Positions 53,147 to 63,025 of a stretch of DNA of 64,000 nucleotides are shown here, piece after piece; position 1 is the first letter of the stretch, and each line of letters begins with the position of its first letter. Origin of the DNA: Rhodococcus rhodochrous (GTDB taxonomy: Bacteria > Actinomycetota > Actinomycetes > Mycobacteriales > Mycobacteriaceae); contig NZ_LT906450.1 of the NCBI RefSeq assembly GCF_900187265.1, positions 3,277,444 to 3,341,443 of the forward strand, written 5' to 3'. The position numbers and the translations under genes were made by a program. The notes beneath the pieces were generated by a model. The model saw nothing but the letters and a program-made list of their open reading frames with translations. It searched no databases and was not told where the DNA came from.

Positions 53147-53791
53147 ATGAACGAGTCGGGATTCCGCTACGACCCGCAGCGGTGCGCGCTGGTGGTGATC
53201 GACATGCAGAACGACTTCTGCTCGCCGGACGGCGCTCTCGCCGGGTGCGGCTTCGACGTCTCTGCCGCGGTGACGATGACGCCGCGCCTCGCGGAACTGA
53301 TCGCCGGTGCCCGCCACGCGGGTGTGCCCGTCGTCTGGGTCCGCACGGAACACGACGAGACCACCGACTCGCCCCAATGGCTGGGGCGGGTCGGCGACGG
53401 GCCCGGTACCGCCCGGACCGGGCTGACCTGCCGGCCCGGGACCGTCGGCGCCGAGTTCTACGGTGTCCGGCCGGCGCCGGGTGAACCGGTGATCGTCAAA
53501 CACCGCTTCAGCGCCTTCGTCGGCACCGACCTCGATCGGGTCCTGCGCTCACGCGGGATCGAATCGCTGTTGTTCACGGGCGTCGCGACGGAGATCTGCG
53601 TCGAATCGAGCCTGCGCAGTGCCCTCTTCCACGAGTACTGGGTCTCTCTCGTCGAAGACTGCGCCGCCTCGTACAGTCCGGCCGCGCACGCCGCATCGGT
53701 CGCGGTGGTCGCCCAGAATTTCGGGACCGTGGTGACGGTGGACGACCTGCTCCCGAGGTGGGCCACGCGCCCGGCCGTCACTCGCGTCTGA
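53147..53791 (+). CDS. Isochorismatase-like cysteine hydrolase
   Basis: A 214-residue hydrolase with the Asp-Lys-Cys triad: Asp19 in LVVIDMQNDF, Lys in VIVKHRFSAF and Cys in GVATEICVESS. The cis-peptide before the Cys is in VATEI. Relatives hydrolyse isochorismate, nicotinamide, biuret, ureidoacrylate or N-carbamoyl compounds; the TVGAEFYGV segment does not let me choose. The ATG has a GAGAGGA ribosome binding site. It is probably co-transcribed with the permease, and may act with the upstream amidase in using an amide or carbamoyl compound as a nitrogen source. Confidence 0.88.
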   Translation: MNESGFRYDPQRCALVVIDMQNDFCSPDGALAGCGFDVSAAVTMTPRLAELIAGARHAGVPVVWVRTEHDETTDSPQWLGRVGDGPGTARTGLTCRPGTVGAEFYGVRPAPGEPVIVKHRFSAFVGTDLDRVLRSRGIESLLFTGVATEICVESSLRSALFHEYWVSLVEDCAASYSPAAHAASVAVVAQNFGTVVTVDDLLPRWATRPAVTRV

Positions 53792-53818
53792 ACGACCACG
53801 GCCCGGATCCGGACAGCG

Positions 53819-54736
53819 TCAGAATCCCAGACGTCCGAGCTGTTTGGGATCGCGCTGCCAGTCCTTGGCGACCTTGACGTGCAGATCGAGGTAGATCTTC
53901 ACCCCCAGCAGTTTCTCGATCTGGGTGCGCGCGGCGGTGCCCACCTCGCGCAGCCGCGCGCCCCCCTTGCCGATGACGATGCCCTTCTGGCTCGGCCGCT
54001 CGACGTAGAGCAGGGCGTGCACGTCGAGCATCTCGCCCTGCTTCTCGGTGCGGCCCTCGCGTTCGGTGATCTCCTCGATCACGACGGCGAGGGAGTGCGG
54101 CAGTTCGTCGCCGAGACCTTCGAGGGCTGCCTCGCGGATGAGCTCGGCCATGAGGGTCTCCTCGGGCTCGTCGGTGAGCTCCCCGTCGGGATAGAAGGCC
54201 GGTCCGGGCTCCATGTGCGAGACGAGGACATCGATGAGGACCTCGACCTGCTCACCCGAGGTCGCGGAGACGGGCACGACGTCGCAGTCCTCGCCGAGGA
54301 GCTTCGAGACGGCGAGCAACTGCGCGGCGACCTGCTGCTTGCCCACCTTGTCGATCTTCGTGACGATGCCGACCACCGGTGTCTTCGGCGCCATGTGACG
54401 CACCTGCTCGAGGATCCAGCGGTCGCCGGGGCCGATCTTCTCGTCGGCGGGGAAGCACATGCCGATCGCGTCGACCTCGGAGTAGGTGTCCTGCACCAGA
54501 TCGTTCAGCCGCTGGCCGAGCAGCGTGCGGGGGCGGTGCAGTCCCGGGGTGTCCACCAGGATGAGCTGGGCGTTGTCGCGGTGGACGATGCCGCGGATGG
54601 TGTGGCGGGTCGTCTGCGGACGCGACGAGGTGATCGCGATCTTGCTGCCGACGAGCGCATTCGTGAGCGTCGACTTCCCGGTGTTGGGCCGGCCGACGAA
54701 ACAGATGAAGCCGGAACGGAAGTCGGTGTCGGTCAT
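53819..54736 (-). CDS. era: GTPase Era
   Basis: A 305-residue ribosome-assembly GTPase. The G1 motif GRPNTGKST (residues 15-23), G3 DTPG, G4 TKID and G5 SATSGEQV are intact, and a C-terminal KH domain ([11 protein letters not shown]) binds 16S rRNA near its 3' end. The ATG has a GAGGAGC ribosome binding site. It overlaps the CNNM gene by four bases. The order era-CNNM-ybeY-phoH is conserved in actinobacteria and links rRNA maturation genes. Confidence 0.95.
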   Translation of the reverse strand: MTDTDFRSGFICFVGRPNTGKSTLTNALVGSKIAITSSRPQTTRHTIRGIVHRDNAQLILVDTPGLHRPRTLLGQRLNDLVQDTYSEVDAIGMCFPADEKIGPGDRWILEQVRHMAPKTPVVGIVTKIDKVGKQQVAAQLLAVSKLLGEDCDVVPVSATSGEQVEVLIDVLVSHMEPGPAFYPDGELTDEPEETLMAELIREAALEGLGDELPHSLAVVIEEITEREGRTEKQGEMLDVHALLYVERPSQKGIVIGKGGARLREVGTAARTQIEKLLGVKIYLDLHVKVAKDWQRDPKQLGRLGF

Positions 54737-56049
54737 GCATGCTCCTCGGTGGTGGCCGTATCGGTATCGGTGGGTTCTTCTTCGGGTGTGGCGCGCTGCA
54801 CGAAGACGGTGCTCACGCGCACCCGTCCGCGGACGTCCGGGCCGCCCTCGCCGCGGAGCAGCAGGCCGTGGGTCCGGACCTCCGCACCCGGCAGCGGAAC
54901 TCGGCCGAGTTCGTAGCCGAGGAGTCCGCCGACGGTGTCGACCTCGTCGTCCTCGATGTCGATGTCGAACAGTTCGCCGAGGTCCTCGACGGGCAGTCGC
55001 GCGGAGACCCGGTAGGTGTCGTCGTCGAGTTCCTCGACGTCGGGGATCTCCCCGGTGTCGTACTCGTCGGCGATCTCGCCGACGATCTCCTCGATGACGT
55101 CCTCGATCGTCACGAGCCCGGCGATGCCGCCGTACTCGTCGACGAGGACCGCCATGTGGTTACGGTCGCGCTGCATGTCGGCGAGCAGGTCGTCGAGACG
55201 CTTCGAATCCGGTACGAAGACCGCCGGCCGCATGACGTCGGCGACGGAGACGCTGCGTCCGCCGTCGCGGTGGTAGTAGGTCTGCTGGACGAGATCCTTG
55301 AGGTAGACGACACCGCGGATGTCGTCGACGTTCTCGCCGATCACCGGGATCCGGGAGTGCCCGCTGCGCACGGCGAGCGAGGTGGCCTGACCGGCGGTCT
55401 TGGTCTCCTCGATCCACACCATCTCGGGACGCGGAACCATGATCTCGCGGGCGGTGGTATCGCCGAAGTCGAACACCGACTGGATCATCCGGCGTTCCTC
55501 GTCGGCCACGACCCCGCTCTCCTGAGCGAGATCGACCAGTTCGCGCAGCTCGATCTCGTTGGAGAACGGGCCGTTCCGGAAACCGCGACCGGGCGTGACG
55601 GCATTGCCGACGCTGATGAGGATCCGGCTGATCGGACCGAGCAGGACACCGAGGATCCGCAACGGTCCGGTGGCGGCGAGCGCGATCGGGTACGCGTGCT
55701 GGCGTCCGAGCGTGCGCGGGCTGACACCGATGACGACGTAGTCGACGATGACCATCACCGCGGCACCCACGACGAGCGCCCACGTGCGGTCGAGCACGGC
55801 GAGCAGCGCACCGACGAGGACGACGGTGGCGGTGATCTCGCAGAGGATGCGCAGCAACACCGTCAGATTGACGTAGCGGGGCCGGTCGTCGAGCAGACCG
55901 AGCAACCGGCGCGCACTGGGGCGGCCCTCTTTCGCGAGTTCCTCGGCGCGTGCCGCGGATACGGTGTTGAGCGCGGAATCGACGGCGGCGAACAGGCCGC
56001 CGAGCACCACCAGGACGACCGCCAGGACGACGAGGGGCACGGTACTCAC
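54733..56049 (-). CDS. CNNM/CorC-HlyC family membrane protein with CBS pair
   Basis: A 438-residue protein: an N-terminal DUF21 membrane domain with three to four helices (about 5-150), a cytoplasmic CBS pair (about 200-330; [53 protein letters not shown]) and a C-terminal CorC_HlyC domain (about 345-425). These proteins export or sense magnesium and other divalent ions. It precedes era with a four-base overlap. Confidence 0.92.
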   Translation of the reverse strand: MSTVPLVVLAVVLVVLGGLFAAVDSALNTVSAARAEELAKEGRPSARRLLGLLDDRPRYVNLTVLLRILCEITATVVLVGALLAVLDRTWALVVGAAVMVIVDYVVIGVSPRTLGRQHAYPIALAATGPLRILGVLLGPISRILISVGNAVTPGRGFRNGPFSNEIELRELVDLAQESGVVADEERRMIQSVFDFGDTTAREIMVPRPEMVWIEETKTAGQATSLAVRSGHSRIPVIGENVDDIRGVVYLKDLVQQTYYHRDGGRSVSVADVMRPAVFVPDSKRLDDLLADMQRDRNHMAVLVDEYGGIAGLVTIEDVIEEIVGEIADEYDTGEIPDVEELDDDTYRVSARLPVEDLGELFDIDIEDDEVDTVGGLLGYELGRVPLPGAEVRTHGLLLRGEGGPDVRGRVRVSTVFVQRATPEEEPTDTDTATTEEHA

Positions 56050-56107
56050 GCGATCGTCACTCCCTCGATCGGTGCCGTCCGATCACGATGGCTCGTACTG
56101 TCGCCGC

Positions 56108-56650
56108 TCATGATTCGGGGGTGTCGACGAAACCGGCCTTGCCCAGCAGCTTCCGGTCGCGGGCGGCGAGCTGCGCCTCGTGCTCGGCGCGGCGGATCTC
56201 CTCGTACCACTCGGCGAGGAGCTGGTTCTGCAGGCCGAACATCTCCTTCTCCTCCTCCGGTTCGGCGTGGTCGTAGCCGAGGAGGTGGAGCATGCCGTGC
56301 ACGGTGAGCAGGGCGAGTTCGTGGGCCACCGGGTGACCGGCTTTCGCGGCCTGGTCGGCGGCGAACTGCGGGCACAGCACGATGTCGCCGAGCATCGACG
56401 GTCCCGGTTCGGGAGCGTCGGGACGCCCGCCGGGCTCGAGTTCGTCCATGGGGAACGACATCACGTCGGTGGGGCCGGGAAGGTCCATCCACCGCACGTG
56501 CAGATCGGCCATGGTGTCGAGGTCCACGAGCACCATCGACAACTCCGCCGCCGGATGCACATCCATCCGGGCGATCACGAAACGGGCGACGTCGAGGAGT
56601 TCCTCCTCCGAGACGTCCATTCCCGATTCGTTCGAGATCTCGATGCTCAT
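56108..56650 (-). CDS. ybeY: Endoribonuclease YbeY
   Basis: A 180-residue zinc endonuclease for 16S rRNA 3' maturation and ribosome quality control. The three-His zinc site is [11 protein letters not shown], preceded by the conserved [10 protein letters not shown]. The C-terminal 30 residues after the YbeY core are an Arg/Glu-rich helix common in actinobacteria. The ATG has an AGGAACT ribosome binding site. It lies between phoH and the CNNM gene. Confidence 0.95.
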   Translation of the reverse strand: MSIEISNESGMDVSEEELLDVARFVIARMDVHPAAELSMVLVDLDTMADLHVRWMDLPGPTDVMSFPMDELEPGGRPDAPEPGPSMLGDIVLCPQFAADQAAKAGHPVAHELALLTVHGMLHLLGYDHAEPEEEKEMFGLQNQLLAEWYEEIRRAEHEAQLAARDRKLLGKAGFVDTPES

Positions 56651-56699
56651 GACTGGAGTTCCTTCTGCACGACGGTATTCGGTTGATCTACAAGGGTGT

Positions 56700-57758
56700 T
56701 CATCGACGCTGCACCCGCTGCGCGCGACGCTGGGCACGGTTGCCGGGGATCCCGTCGCCGTCGCGGGTGGCCTCGAAACGGCTGTAGGCGTCGACGATGT
56801 CGGAGACGAGCCGGTGCCGCACGACGTCGCTGCTGTCGAGTCGCGCGATGTGGATGTCGTCGATGCCGTCGAGGATCTCGGTAGCGGCGGCGAGACCCGA
56901 ACGGGCACCGCCGGGCAGGTCGATCTGCGTGATGTCGCCCGTCACGACGATCTTGGAATTGAAGCCCAGACGCGTGAGGAACATCTTCATCTGTTCGGCG
57001 GTGGTGTTCTGCGCCTCGTCGAGGATGATGAACGCATCGTTCAGGGTGCGGCCACGCATGTACGCCAGGGGCGCGACCTCGATGACCCCGGCCTGCATGA
57101 GCTTCGGGATCGCCTCGGGATCCATCATGTCGTGCAGCGCGTCGTGCAGTGGACGCAGATACGGGTCGATCTTCTCGTGCAGGGTGCCAGGCAGGAAGCC
57201 GAGCCGCTCCCCTGCCTCGACGGCGGGACGCGTGAGGATGATGCGGTTGACCTGCTTGGTCTGCAGCGCCTGCACGGCCTTCGCCATGGCGAGATAGGTC
57301 TTGCCCGTACCGGCCGGTCCGACACCGAAGACGATGGTGTGGGCATCGATCGCGTCGACGTACCGCTTCTGGTTCAAGGTCTTGGGCCGGATCGTCTTCC
57401 CGCGCCGCGACAGGATGTCGAGGCTGAGCACGTCGGCCGGCGACTCGGAGAGCCCCTGGGTGAGCATGCCCACGGTGCGACGCACGGCGTCGGGGGCGAG
57501 CGCTTGTCCGCGACGGACGATGGTGACGAGTTCGGCGAGCGCGCGTTCGGCGAGTGCGACGTCGGCGGGCGCTCCGGTCAGCGTGACGGTGTTGCCCCGC
57601 ACGTGGATGTCCGCCGCCAGGAGGGCTTCGAGGGCGATCAGATTCTCGTCCGCGGCTCCGAGCAGGGGCGCAGCGGCCTCCGAGGGGAGGTCGAGGCTCG
57701 ATTTCACCGTGGTCGGTTCGAATTCGGCGGGCTCGTGGGGTCGGTCTGGTTCACTCAC
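56700..57758 (-). CDS. phoH: PhoH-like ATPase
   Basis: A 352-residue ATPase with a KH-like N-terminal domain and a P-loop NTPase core: Walker [12 protein letters not shown] and Walker [13 protein letters not shown], then [10 protein letters not shown]. PhoH proteins are linked to RNA metabolism, and their genes commonly sit beside ybeY. The GTG at 57758 was chosen because homology begins shortly after it; the longer open frame is Arg-rich and unsupported. A TACCGT lies just upstream (four bases), slightly too close for a standard leaderless start. Confidence 0.94.
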   Translation of the reverse strand: MSEPDRPHEPAEFEPTTVKSSLDLPSEAAAPLLGAADENLIALEALLAADIHVRGNTVTLTGAPADVALAERALAELVTIVRRGQALAPDAVRRTVGMLTQGLSESPADVLSLDILSRRGKTIRPKTLNQKRYVDAIDAHTIVFGVGPAGTGKTYLAMAKAVQALQTKQVNRIILTRPAVEAGERLGFLPGTLHEKIDPYLRPLHDALHDMMDPEAIPKLMQAGVIEVAPLAYMRGRTLNDAFIILDEAQNTTAEQMKMFLTRLGFNSKIVVTGDITQIDLPGGARSGLAAATEILDGIDDIHIARLDSSDVVRHRLVSDIVDAYSRFEATRDGDGIPGNRAQRRAQRVQRR

Positions 57759-57860
57759 GTGGACGGTACGTCCTGCTTTCGGTTCGGCTCCTGCACGACG
57801 GTCGTCGTGTTCGTGCCAGTCTAGCGCCGGACGGGGCGTACCCTCCCGCAACAGCGCGTT

Positions 57861-58511
57861 TCACCGGGGTTCGGTTCCGCCGCCGCGGGGGGTGGCCTCC
57901 GCGAGCCACCGCCGTGCCTCGGCGAGGATCCCGGGCGCCCGGTCGGGTGAGACGCCGGCGAGCACGAGGTTGCCCAGGACGATGGTGTCGCCCGAGTCGT
58001 CCACGAGCCCGAGATTGGCCTGCTCGAGGGTGGCCATCGTCAGGCCCTCCATCATCCCCACGAGCACGGGCGCCGGAAGGTAGTCGGAGAACTGTCCCTG
58101 GGCGAGTCCGCACTCGACGTGCCCGAGGACACGCGAGCGCACCGGGGAGACGAGTTCGGCGATGCGCTGCTCTCCCATCTCCTTGCGCGCGAACGAGAGC
58201 AGCACGCGGTAGCGGTCGCCGATGGGCCAGGTCCGCAGCCCCACGACCGCGAGCGCGACCGCGGGATCGTCCGGCTCGGGGTGATCGAGAGCATCGGCGA
58301 GAGCGGTCGAGGCGTCGTCGACGATCCCCTCGACGAGAGCTTCCCGGTTGGGGAAGTGCGCGTAGACGGTGCGGCGGACGACGCCCGCAGCCTTGGCGAC
58401 GTCGTCCATGCTCGCGTCGGAGTCGGCAGCGAAGCACATCACCGCAGCGTCGAGTATGCGCATGCGGTTCGCATTGAATCGGGTGCGCGGTCGTGTGACC
58501 GAGTTCTCCAC
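57861..58511 (-). CDS. TetR family regulator
   Basis: A 216-residue repressor. The helix-turn-helix lies at about 18-62 (RILDAAVMCFAADSDASMDDVAKAAGVVRRTVYAHFPNREALV), followed by a helical ligand domain. It is divergent from an MFS exporter gene, and a palindrome lies in the gap. This is the usual arrangement of a drug-efflux repressor and its target. Confidence 0.9.
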   Translation of the reverse strand: MENSVTRPRTRFNANRMRILDAAVMCFAADSDASMDDVAKAAGVVRRTVYAHFPNREALVEGIVDDASTALADALDHPEPDDPAVALAVVGLRTWPIGDRYRVLLSFARKEMGEQRIAELVSPVRSRVLGHVECGLAQGQFSDYLPAPVLVGMMEGLTMATLEQANLGLVDDSGDTIVLGNLVLAGVSPDRAPGILAEARRWLAEATPRGGGTEPR

Positions 58512-58555
58512 GTTCTCGTCCTGTTCGCCGACTGTGATCTGTCTTTCATTTTAGT

Positions 58556-58571
58556 TGCACATGAATGTGCA
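58556..58571. promoter_or_regulatory. Probable TetR operator in TetR/MFS gap
   Basis: TGCACAT-GA-ATGTGCA, a perfect palindrome with a two-base centre, placed between the divergent starts (45 and 73 bases away). An AT-rich stretch next to it (TTTCATTTTAG) may hold the tetR promoter. Confidence 0.65.
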
Positions 58572-58643
58572 GCTGCGTAACTTGCACACCACCGTGTAGA
58601 TCGGGGCTCCGGTCCCGGCCCGTGTCGCACCCGAGGAGAACCC

Positions 58644-60257
58644 ATGACCACTGCCGTCACCCCCGCAGGAGGGACCGCAGCGAAGGAACCCTATCGGCTG
58701 CGCTGGGCAGGACTCGCGGTGCTGTGCCTGAGCCTCCTCATCGTCGTGATGGCCAACACCTCACTGATCGTCGCCGCCCCCGGGATGCTGCGCGACCTGC
58801 AGCTCACCAGCGCCGACATGCAGTGGATCATCGACGGCTACACCGTCCCCTACGCCGCGCTGATGCTGCTGTTCGGTGTGCTCGGCGATCGCTACGGGCG
58901 ACGCCGCGCGTTGCTGGCAGGCCTGATCGCCTTCGCCGCCGGCGCGGTCTACGGATCGTTCGCCGACAGCGCCGGTGACGTGATCGTCGCGCGCATCGTC
59001 ATGGGTGTGGGCGCCGCCGTGATCATGCCCGCGACGCTGTCGCTGCTCGTCGCGATGTTCCCCGTGCACGAGCGTGCCCGTGCGATCGCGGCCTGGGCGG
59101 CTACGTCCGGGCTCGCGATCGCACTGGGCCCCCTGCTCGCCGGATGGCTCCTCGAATCGAACTCGTGGGGTTCGACCTTCCTCATCAACGTGCCGATCGC
59201 GGCGCTCGCCGCCATCGCGGCCCTGATCCTCGTACCGGCGTCGAAGGCGGACGATCTCACCCGCACCGACTGGGTCGGCGGTGCCCTGTCGGTCGCTGCT
59301 CTCGGCGGAATCGTCTACACCATCATCGAGGGATTCCACTTCGGTTGGGGTACCGGGGTGATCGCCACCTCGATCGGCTCGGTGGTCGCCGCCGTCCTGT
59401 TCGTGGGGTGGGAACTTCGCCACCCCCGGCCGCTGCTGGACGTGCGCCGGGTCGCGGACCGGACCGTCGGCGGCGCCTGCATGTCGGTGCTGCTGCTCTT
59501 CCTCGTCGCCTTCGGCGCCATCTACTTCGTCGCGCAGCAGTTCCAATTCGTGCTCGGTTACGGCCCGCTCGAGACCGGACTGCGCCTGCTTCCCCTCGCG
59601 GCGACGGTCTCACTCGGCGCCGCACTGAGCGGCCGGCTCGCACCCCGACTCGGTGCGCGGATCCTCGTGGGCGCGGGCATGATCGCCGCTGCGGCAGGCA
59701 TCCTCACGCTGACCGTCACGGACGGCGCCTCCGGCTTCACGCCCTTCCTGATCTCGCTGCTGCTGCTGGGATTGGGCATCGGTCTGGCCACACCCCCGTC
59801 CACCGACCTGATCATGGGCGGCTTCCCCGACTCGGATCTCGGAGCCGCGGGCGGATTGAACGACACCGCAGTGGAATTCGGCGGTTCGCTGGGTATCGCC
59901 GTGCTCGGTTCGATCCTCGCGACCACCTACCACCGCGAGATCTCCGGCTTCCTCGACGGACTGCCGTTGGCGAACCTGCCGGACCCGATGGCCGATCAGG
60001 CCGCGATGGCGATCGAAGCGGCCGGCGATTCGGTGGGCGGAGCGGCGATCGTCGCGGAGGAACTCGCGGCGAACCCGTTCGCGGCGTCGTATGCACAACC
60101 GCTGCTCGACGCGTCGTCCGCAGCCTTCGCCCAGGCGATCTCGTCCGCGAGTCTCGTCGCCGGCATCGTCCTGCTGGTCGGCGCCGCAGCGGTCACCGCG
60201 CTACTCCCCCGCGGACTCCACACGCGCGCCCGCAGCGAAGCCCAGATCGGCAGCTGA
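58644..60257 (+). CDS. MFS drug efflux transporter, DHA2 (14-helix) type
   Basis: A 537-residue major facilitator protein with about 14 membrane helices, like QacA/EmrB exporters. Signature blocks are LQLTSADMQWIIDGYTVPYAALML (motif D1-like), GVLGDRYGRRRALLAG (motif A) and a motif C-type stretch ATSGLAIALGPLLAGWLLE. It exports lipophilic or cationic compounds driven by protons. The ATG has a GAGGAGAA ribosome binding site. Its last 57 bases overlap the end of the convergent hydrolase gene. Confidence 0.92.
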   Translation: MTTAVTPAGGTAAKEPYRLRWAGLAVLCLSLLIVVMANTSLIVAAPGMLRDLQLTSADMQWIIDGYTVPYAALMLLFGVLGDRYGRRRALLAGLIAFAAGAVYGSFADSAGDVIVARIVMGVGAAVIMPATLSLLVAMFPVHERARAIAAWAATSGLAIALGPLLAGWLLESNSWGSTFLINVPIAALAAIAALILVPASKADDLTRTDWVGGALSVAALGGIVYTIIEGFHFGWGTGVIATSIGSVVAAVLFVGWELRHPRPLLDVRRVADRTVGGACMSVLLLFLVAFGAIYFVAQQFQFVLGYGPLETGLRLLPLAATVSLGAALSGRLAPRLGARILVGAGMIAAAAGILTLTVTDGASGFTPFLISLLLLGLGIGLATPPSTDLIMGGFPDSDLGAAGGLNDTAVEFGGSLGIAVLGSILATTYHREISGFLDGLPLANLPDPMADQAAMAIEAAGDSVGGAAIVAEELAANPFAASYAQPLLDASSAAFAQAISSASLVAGIVLLVGAAAVTALLPRGLHTRARSEAQIGS

Positions 60258-61013
60258 ACGGGCGGTGAGCAGGTCGAGCGATCGTTCCCAGGCGCGGGTG
60301 GTCCGGTTCAGGAAAGCGACGTGATCCTCGCCGTCGAACAGTTCCAGCAACACCGGATCCCCCGCCGCGTCGGCCGCGTCGACGTAACGGTGCGCGACGC
60401 TCACCGGCACCTGTTCGTCGGCGGTGCCGTGCAGCACCGCGACCGGCACACCGATCGGCGGGCGGTGCGTCGGTGAGGCCGACCGGTAACGCTCGGGCGC
60501 ATCCGCGTAGGACACACCGAAGAGCGCCTCGAACGCCTCCACGCGACGACCACGCTCACCGGCCGTGACGAGGTCGAGCGCACCCGCCTGCGAGACCACG
60601 AATTCCGGTCGCACCGACGTGCTCTCACCCGCGAGCCACACCGCCAGCTGGCCTCCCGCCGAGTGACCGACGAGCCGCACACGGTCGGGATCGACCTCGA
60701 CACCGCCGCGCTGCGCATGCGGAACCACCTCGGTGAAAATCGTCTCGTACGCCGCGACCACATCGGCGGACATCTCGTCCCACGCGCCACCGGCCTCGAG
60801 ACGTCGGTACTCGACGTTCCACGCCACCACACCGCGACGCGCGAGTTCCACGGAAAGCGCCGTGCCGAGGGTTAGCTGGTAGCGGCCGTGCCACGAACCG
60901 CCGTGGACGACCATCGCGACGGGAACGGGCCCCGTCACCGTCGCGGGGTCGGGCAGGAAGACGTGCCCGAACTGCTGCGAGTGGGTGCCGTAGGCAATCT
61001 TCGTACGAGCCAA
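60201..61013 (-). CDS. Alpha/beta hydrolase, prolyl-oligopeptidase/BD-FAE type
   Basis: A 270-residue hydrolase with the oxyanion motif VVHGGSWHGRY, the nucleophile elbow GHSAGGQLAVWLAG, an acid residue in HGTADEQVPV and a His in DGEDHVAF. This is the BD-FAE/acetylesterase-like group acting on small esters or amides. The TTG start at 61013 has an AAGGA ribosome binding site. It lies 43 bases downstream of rsmE on the same strand and overlaps the convergent MFS gene at its 3' end. Confidence 0.85.
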   Translation of the reverse strand: MARTKIAYGTHSQQFGHVFLPDPATVTGPVPVAMVVHGGSWHGRYQLTLGTALSVELARRGVVAWNVEYRRLEAGGAWDEMSADVVAAYETIFTEVVPHAQRGGVEVDPDRVRLVGHSAGGQLAVWLAGESTSVRPEFVVSQAGALDLVTAGERGRRVEAFEALFGVSYADAPERYRSASPTHRPPIGVPVAVLHGTADEQVPVSVAHRYVDAADAAGDPVLLELFDGEDHVAFLNRTTRAWERSLDLLTARSAADLGFAAGARVESAGE

Positions 61014-61056
61014 GAGAATTCCTTCGGTACAGATGGTCGGGACCCGCAAGCGATCC

Positions 61057-61815
61057 CTAGTGCAAGGGCCGAGCACGCCACCGGTCGGTCAGCACACCGA
61101 TCGCGCCGAGTGCCACGGCCGCCGCGGTCGAGGTGCGCAGCACCGTGGGGCCGAGGCCGACGGCCACCGCGCCCGCATCGACGAGGGTCTCGACCTCCGC
61201 GTCGTCGAGTCCCCCTTCGGGACCGACGATCAACGTCAACGAATCGGCATCGCGCACCGGCAGATCAGCGAAGGGGATGGTGGCGGATTCGTGGAGCACC
61301 GCGACGACGTCGCCGCGCTCGACGGCCGACCGGACCCGGGCGACGACCTCGGGCGTGCGGTGCAACCCCGCGACCGTCGGCACGTGCGCGCGCCGCGACT
61401 GCTTCGCCGCGGCGGTCGCGACCGCCTGCCACTTGGCAACACCCTTGTCCGCCTTGGCATCCCACCGCGCGACGCACCGCGCCGACTGCCACGGCACGAA
61501 CTCGTCGGCACCGGCCTCGGTGGCCAGCTCGACGGCGAGTTCGGACCGGTCGGACTTCGGCAGCGCCTGCACGACGGTCACGCTCGGACGCGGCGGGTCG
61601 ACGACGCGACGATCGAGCACGAGCGCTTCGAGCCGGTCCTTCGCCACCGCCGTGACCTCGACGTCGGCGACCTGCCCGGCACCGTCGGACAACACGAGCC
61701 GCTCGCCGACCGCGATGCGACGCACCGTCGCGGCGTGCCGGCCCTCCTTGCCGTCGAGGACGGCCGTGCGCCCCTCGTCGGGCAGCGGGTCGAGGTAGAA
61801 CAGTGTCGCGGCCAC
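61057..61815 (-). CDS. rsmE: 16S rRNA m3U1498 methyltransferase
   Basis: A 252-residue SPOUT-class methyltransferase that methylates U1498 of 16S rRNA. The N-terminal PUA-like part ([21 protein letters not shown]) is followed by the knotted SAM-binding domain with [15 protein letters not shown] and [12 protein letters not shown]. The GTG start lies nine bases after the dnaJ stop. The order hrcA-dnaJ-rsmE is the mycobacterial one. Confidence 0.94.
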   Translation of the reverse strand: MAATLFYLDPLPDEGRTAVLDGKEGRHAATVRRIAVGERLVLSDGAGQVADVEVTAVAKDRLEALVLDRRVVDPPRPSVTVVQALPKSDRSELAVELATEAGADEFVPWQSARCVARWDAKADKGVAKWQAVATAAAKQSRRAHVPTVAGLHRTPEVVARVRSAVERGDVVAVLHESATIPFADLPVRDADSLTLIVGPEGGLDDAEVETLVDAGAVAVGLGPTVLRTSTAAAVALGAIGVLTDRWRARPLH

Positions 61816-61824
61816 CCGAGCGAC

Positions 61825-62976
61825 CTAGCGGGCGCTGAACGCGTCGCGCAGGCGCGAGAACAGACCGCCGGTGTTCTGCGAACCCGTGGTCACGACCTCG
61901 ACGTGCTCCCGGTCGCTGTGCCGACGCAGGTCCTCGAGCAGCTTCGTCTGCTTGTGATCGAGCTTGCTCGGCACCACGACCTCGAGGTGCGCGTGCAGAT
62001 CGCCACGGGTACCCGAGCGCAGCTTCGGCATGCCGTGGCCGCGCAGGACCGAGACCGAACCGGGCTGGGTGCCGGGATCGATGGTGATCTCGGTGGGACC
62101 GTCGAGGATGGTCTCGACGGTCACCTTGGTGCCGAGCGCAGCGTCGACCATGGGCACGCGGATGGTGCAGTGCAGGTCGTCGCCGTCGCGCACGAAGACC
62201 TCGTGCTGCTGTTCGAGCACCTCGACGTAGAGATCGCCGGCGGGGCCGCCGCCGGGGCCGACCTCGCCCTGGGCCGCGAGGCGGATGCGCATCCCGTTGC
62301 CGACACCGGCGGGCACCTTGACGGTGATCTCGCGGCGGGCACGCACGCGGCCGTCGCCGCCGCACTTGCGGCAGGGATCCGGGATCGTCTCGCCGACACC
62401 GCGGCAGGTGGGGCACGGACGGGACGTCATGACCTGGCCGAGGAACGAACGCTGGACGGACTGGACCTCACCGGCACCGCCGCACGTCTCGCAGCGCACG
62501 GGCTTCGAGTCTCCGTGGGTACCGGAACCGGTGCACGCGTCGCACAGGATCGCGGTGTCGACAGTGACCGTCTTGGTGACGCCGCGGGCGCATTCCTCGA
62601 GGGTCAGGCGGGTCCGGAGCAGCGAGTCGGCGCCGGGCTGGACTCGGCCGCGCGGACCGCGGGAACCGCCGGCGCCGCCACCGAAGAACGCCTCGAAGAC
62701 GTCGCCGAGGCCGCCACCGAATCCGGCACCGCCGAAGCCGCCCGCACCGCCGCCACCGGGTTCGAGCGGGTCGCCGCCGAGGTCGACGATGCGTCGCTTC
62801 TCGGGATCCGACAGCACCTCGTAGGCGGCCGAGATCTCCTGGAAACGCTTCTGCGCCGACTCGTCGGGGTTCACATCCGGGTGGTGCTCGCGCGCCAACT
62901 TGCGGTACGCCCGTTTGATCTCCTGGTCGGTCGCGTTCTTGGACACGCCGAGCGTCCCGTAGTAGTCCCGTGCCAC
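61825..62976 (-). CDS. dnaJ: Chaperone DnaJ (DnaJ2)
   Basis: A 383-residue type I Hsp40 co-chaperone of DnaK. The J-domain carries HPD ([12 protein letters not shown]), followed by a Gly/Phe region ([16 protein letters not shown]), four CxxCxGxG zinc repeats (starting [32 protein letters not shown]) and the two C-terminal substrate domains. As dnaJ next to hrcA it corresponds to DnaJ2 of mycobacteria. The GTG has an AAGGACG ribosome binding site. Confidence 0.95.
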   Translation of the reverse strand: MARDYYGTLGVSKNATDQEIKRAYRKLAREHHPDVNPDESAQKRFQEISAAYEVLSDPEKRRIVDLGGDPLEPGGGGAGGFGGAGFGGGLGDVFEAFFGGGAGGSRGPRGRVQPGADSLLRTRLTLEECARGVTKTVTVDTAILCDACTGSGTHGDSKPVRCETCGGAGEVQSVQRSFLGQVMTSRPCPTCRGVGETIPDPCRKCGGDGRVRARREITVKVPAGVGNGMRIRLAAQGEVGPGGGPAGDLYVEVLEQQHEVFVRDGDDLHCTIRVPMVDAALGTKVTVETILDGPTEITIDPGTQPGSVSVLRGHGMPKLRSGTRGDLHAHLEVVVPSKLDHKQTKLLEDLRRHSDREHVEVVTTGSQNTGGLFSRLRDAFSAR

Positions 62977-63025
62977 GTTTGGTTCTCGTCCTTACGTCGT
63001 TCTACAGAGCAAAAATGGACGGTGC

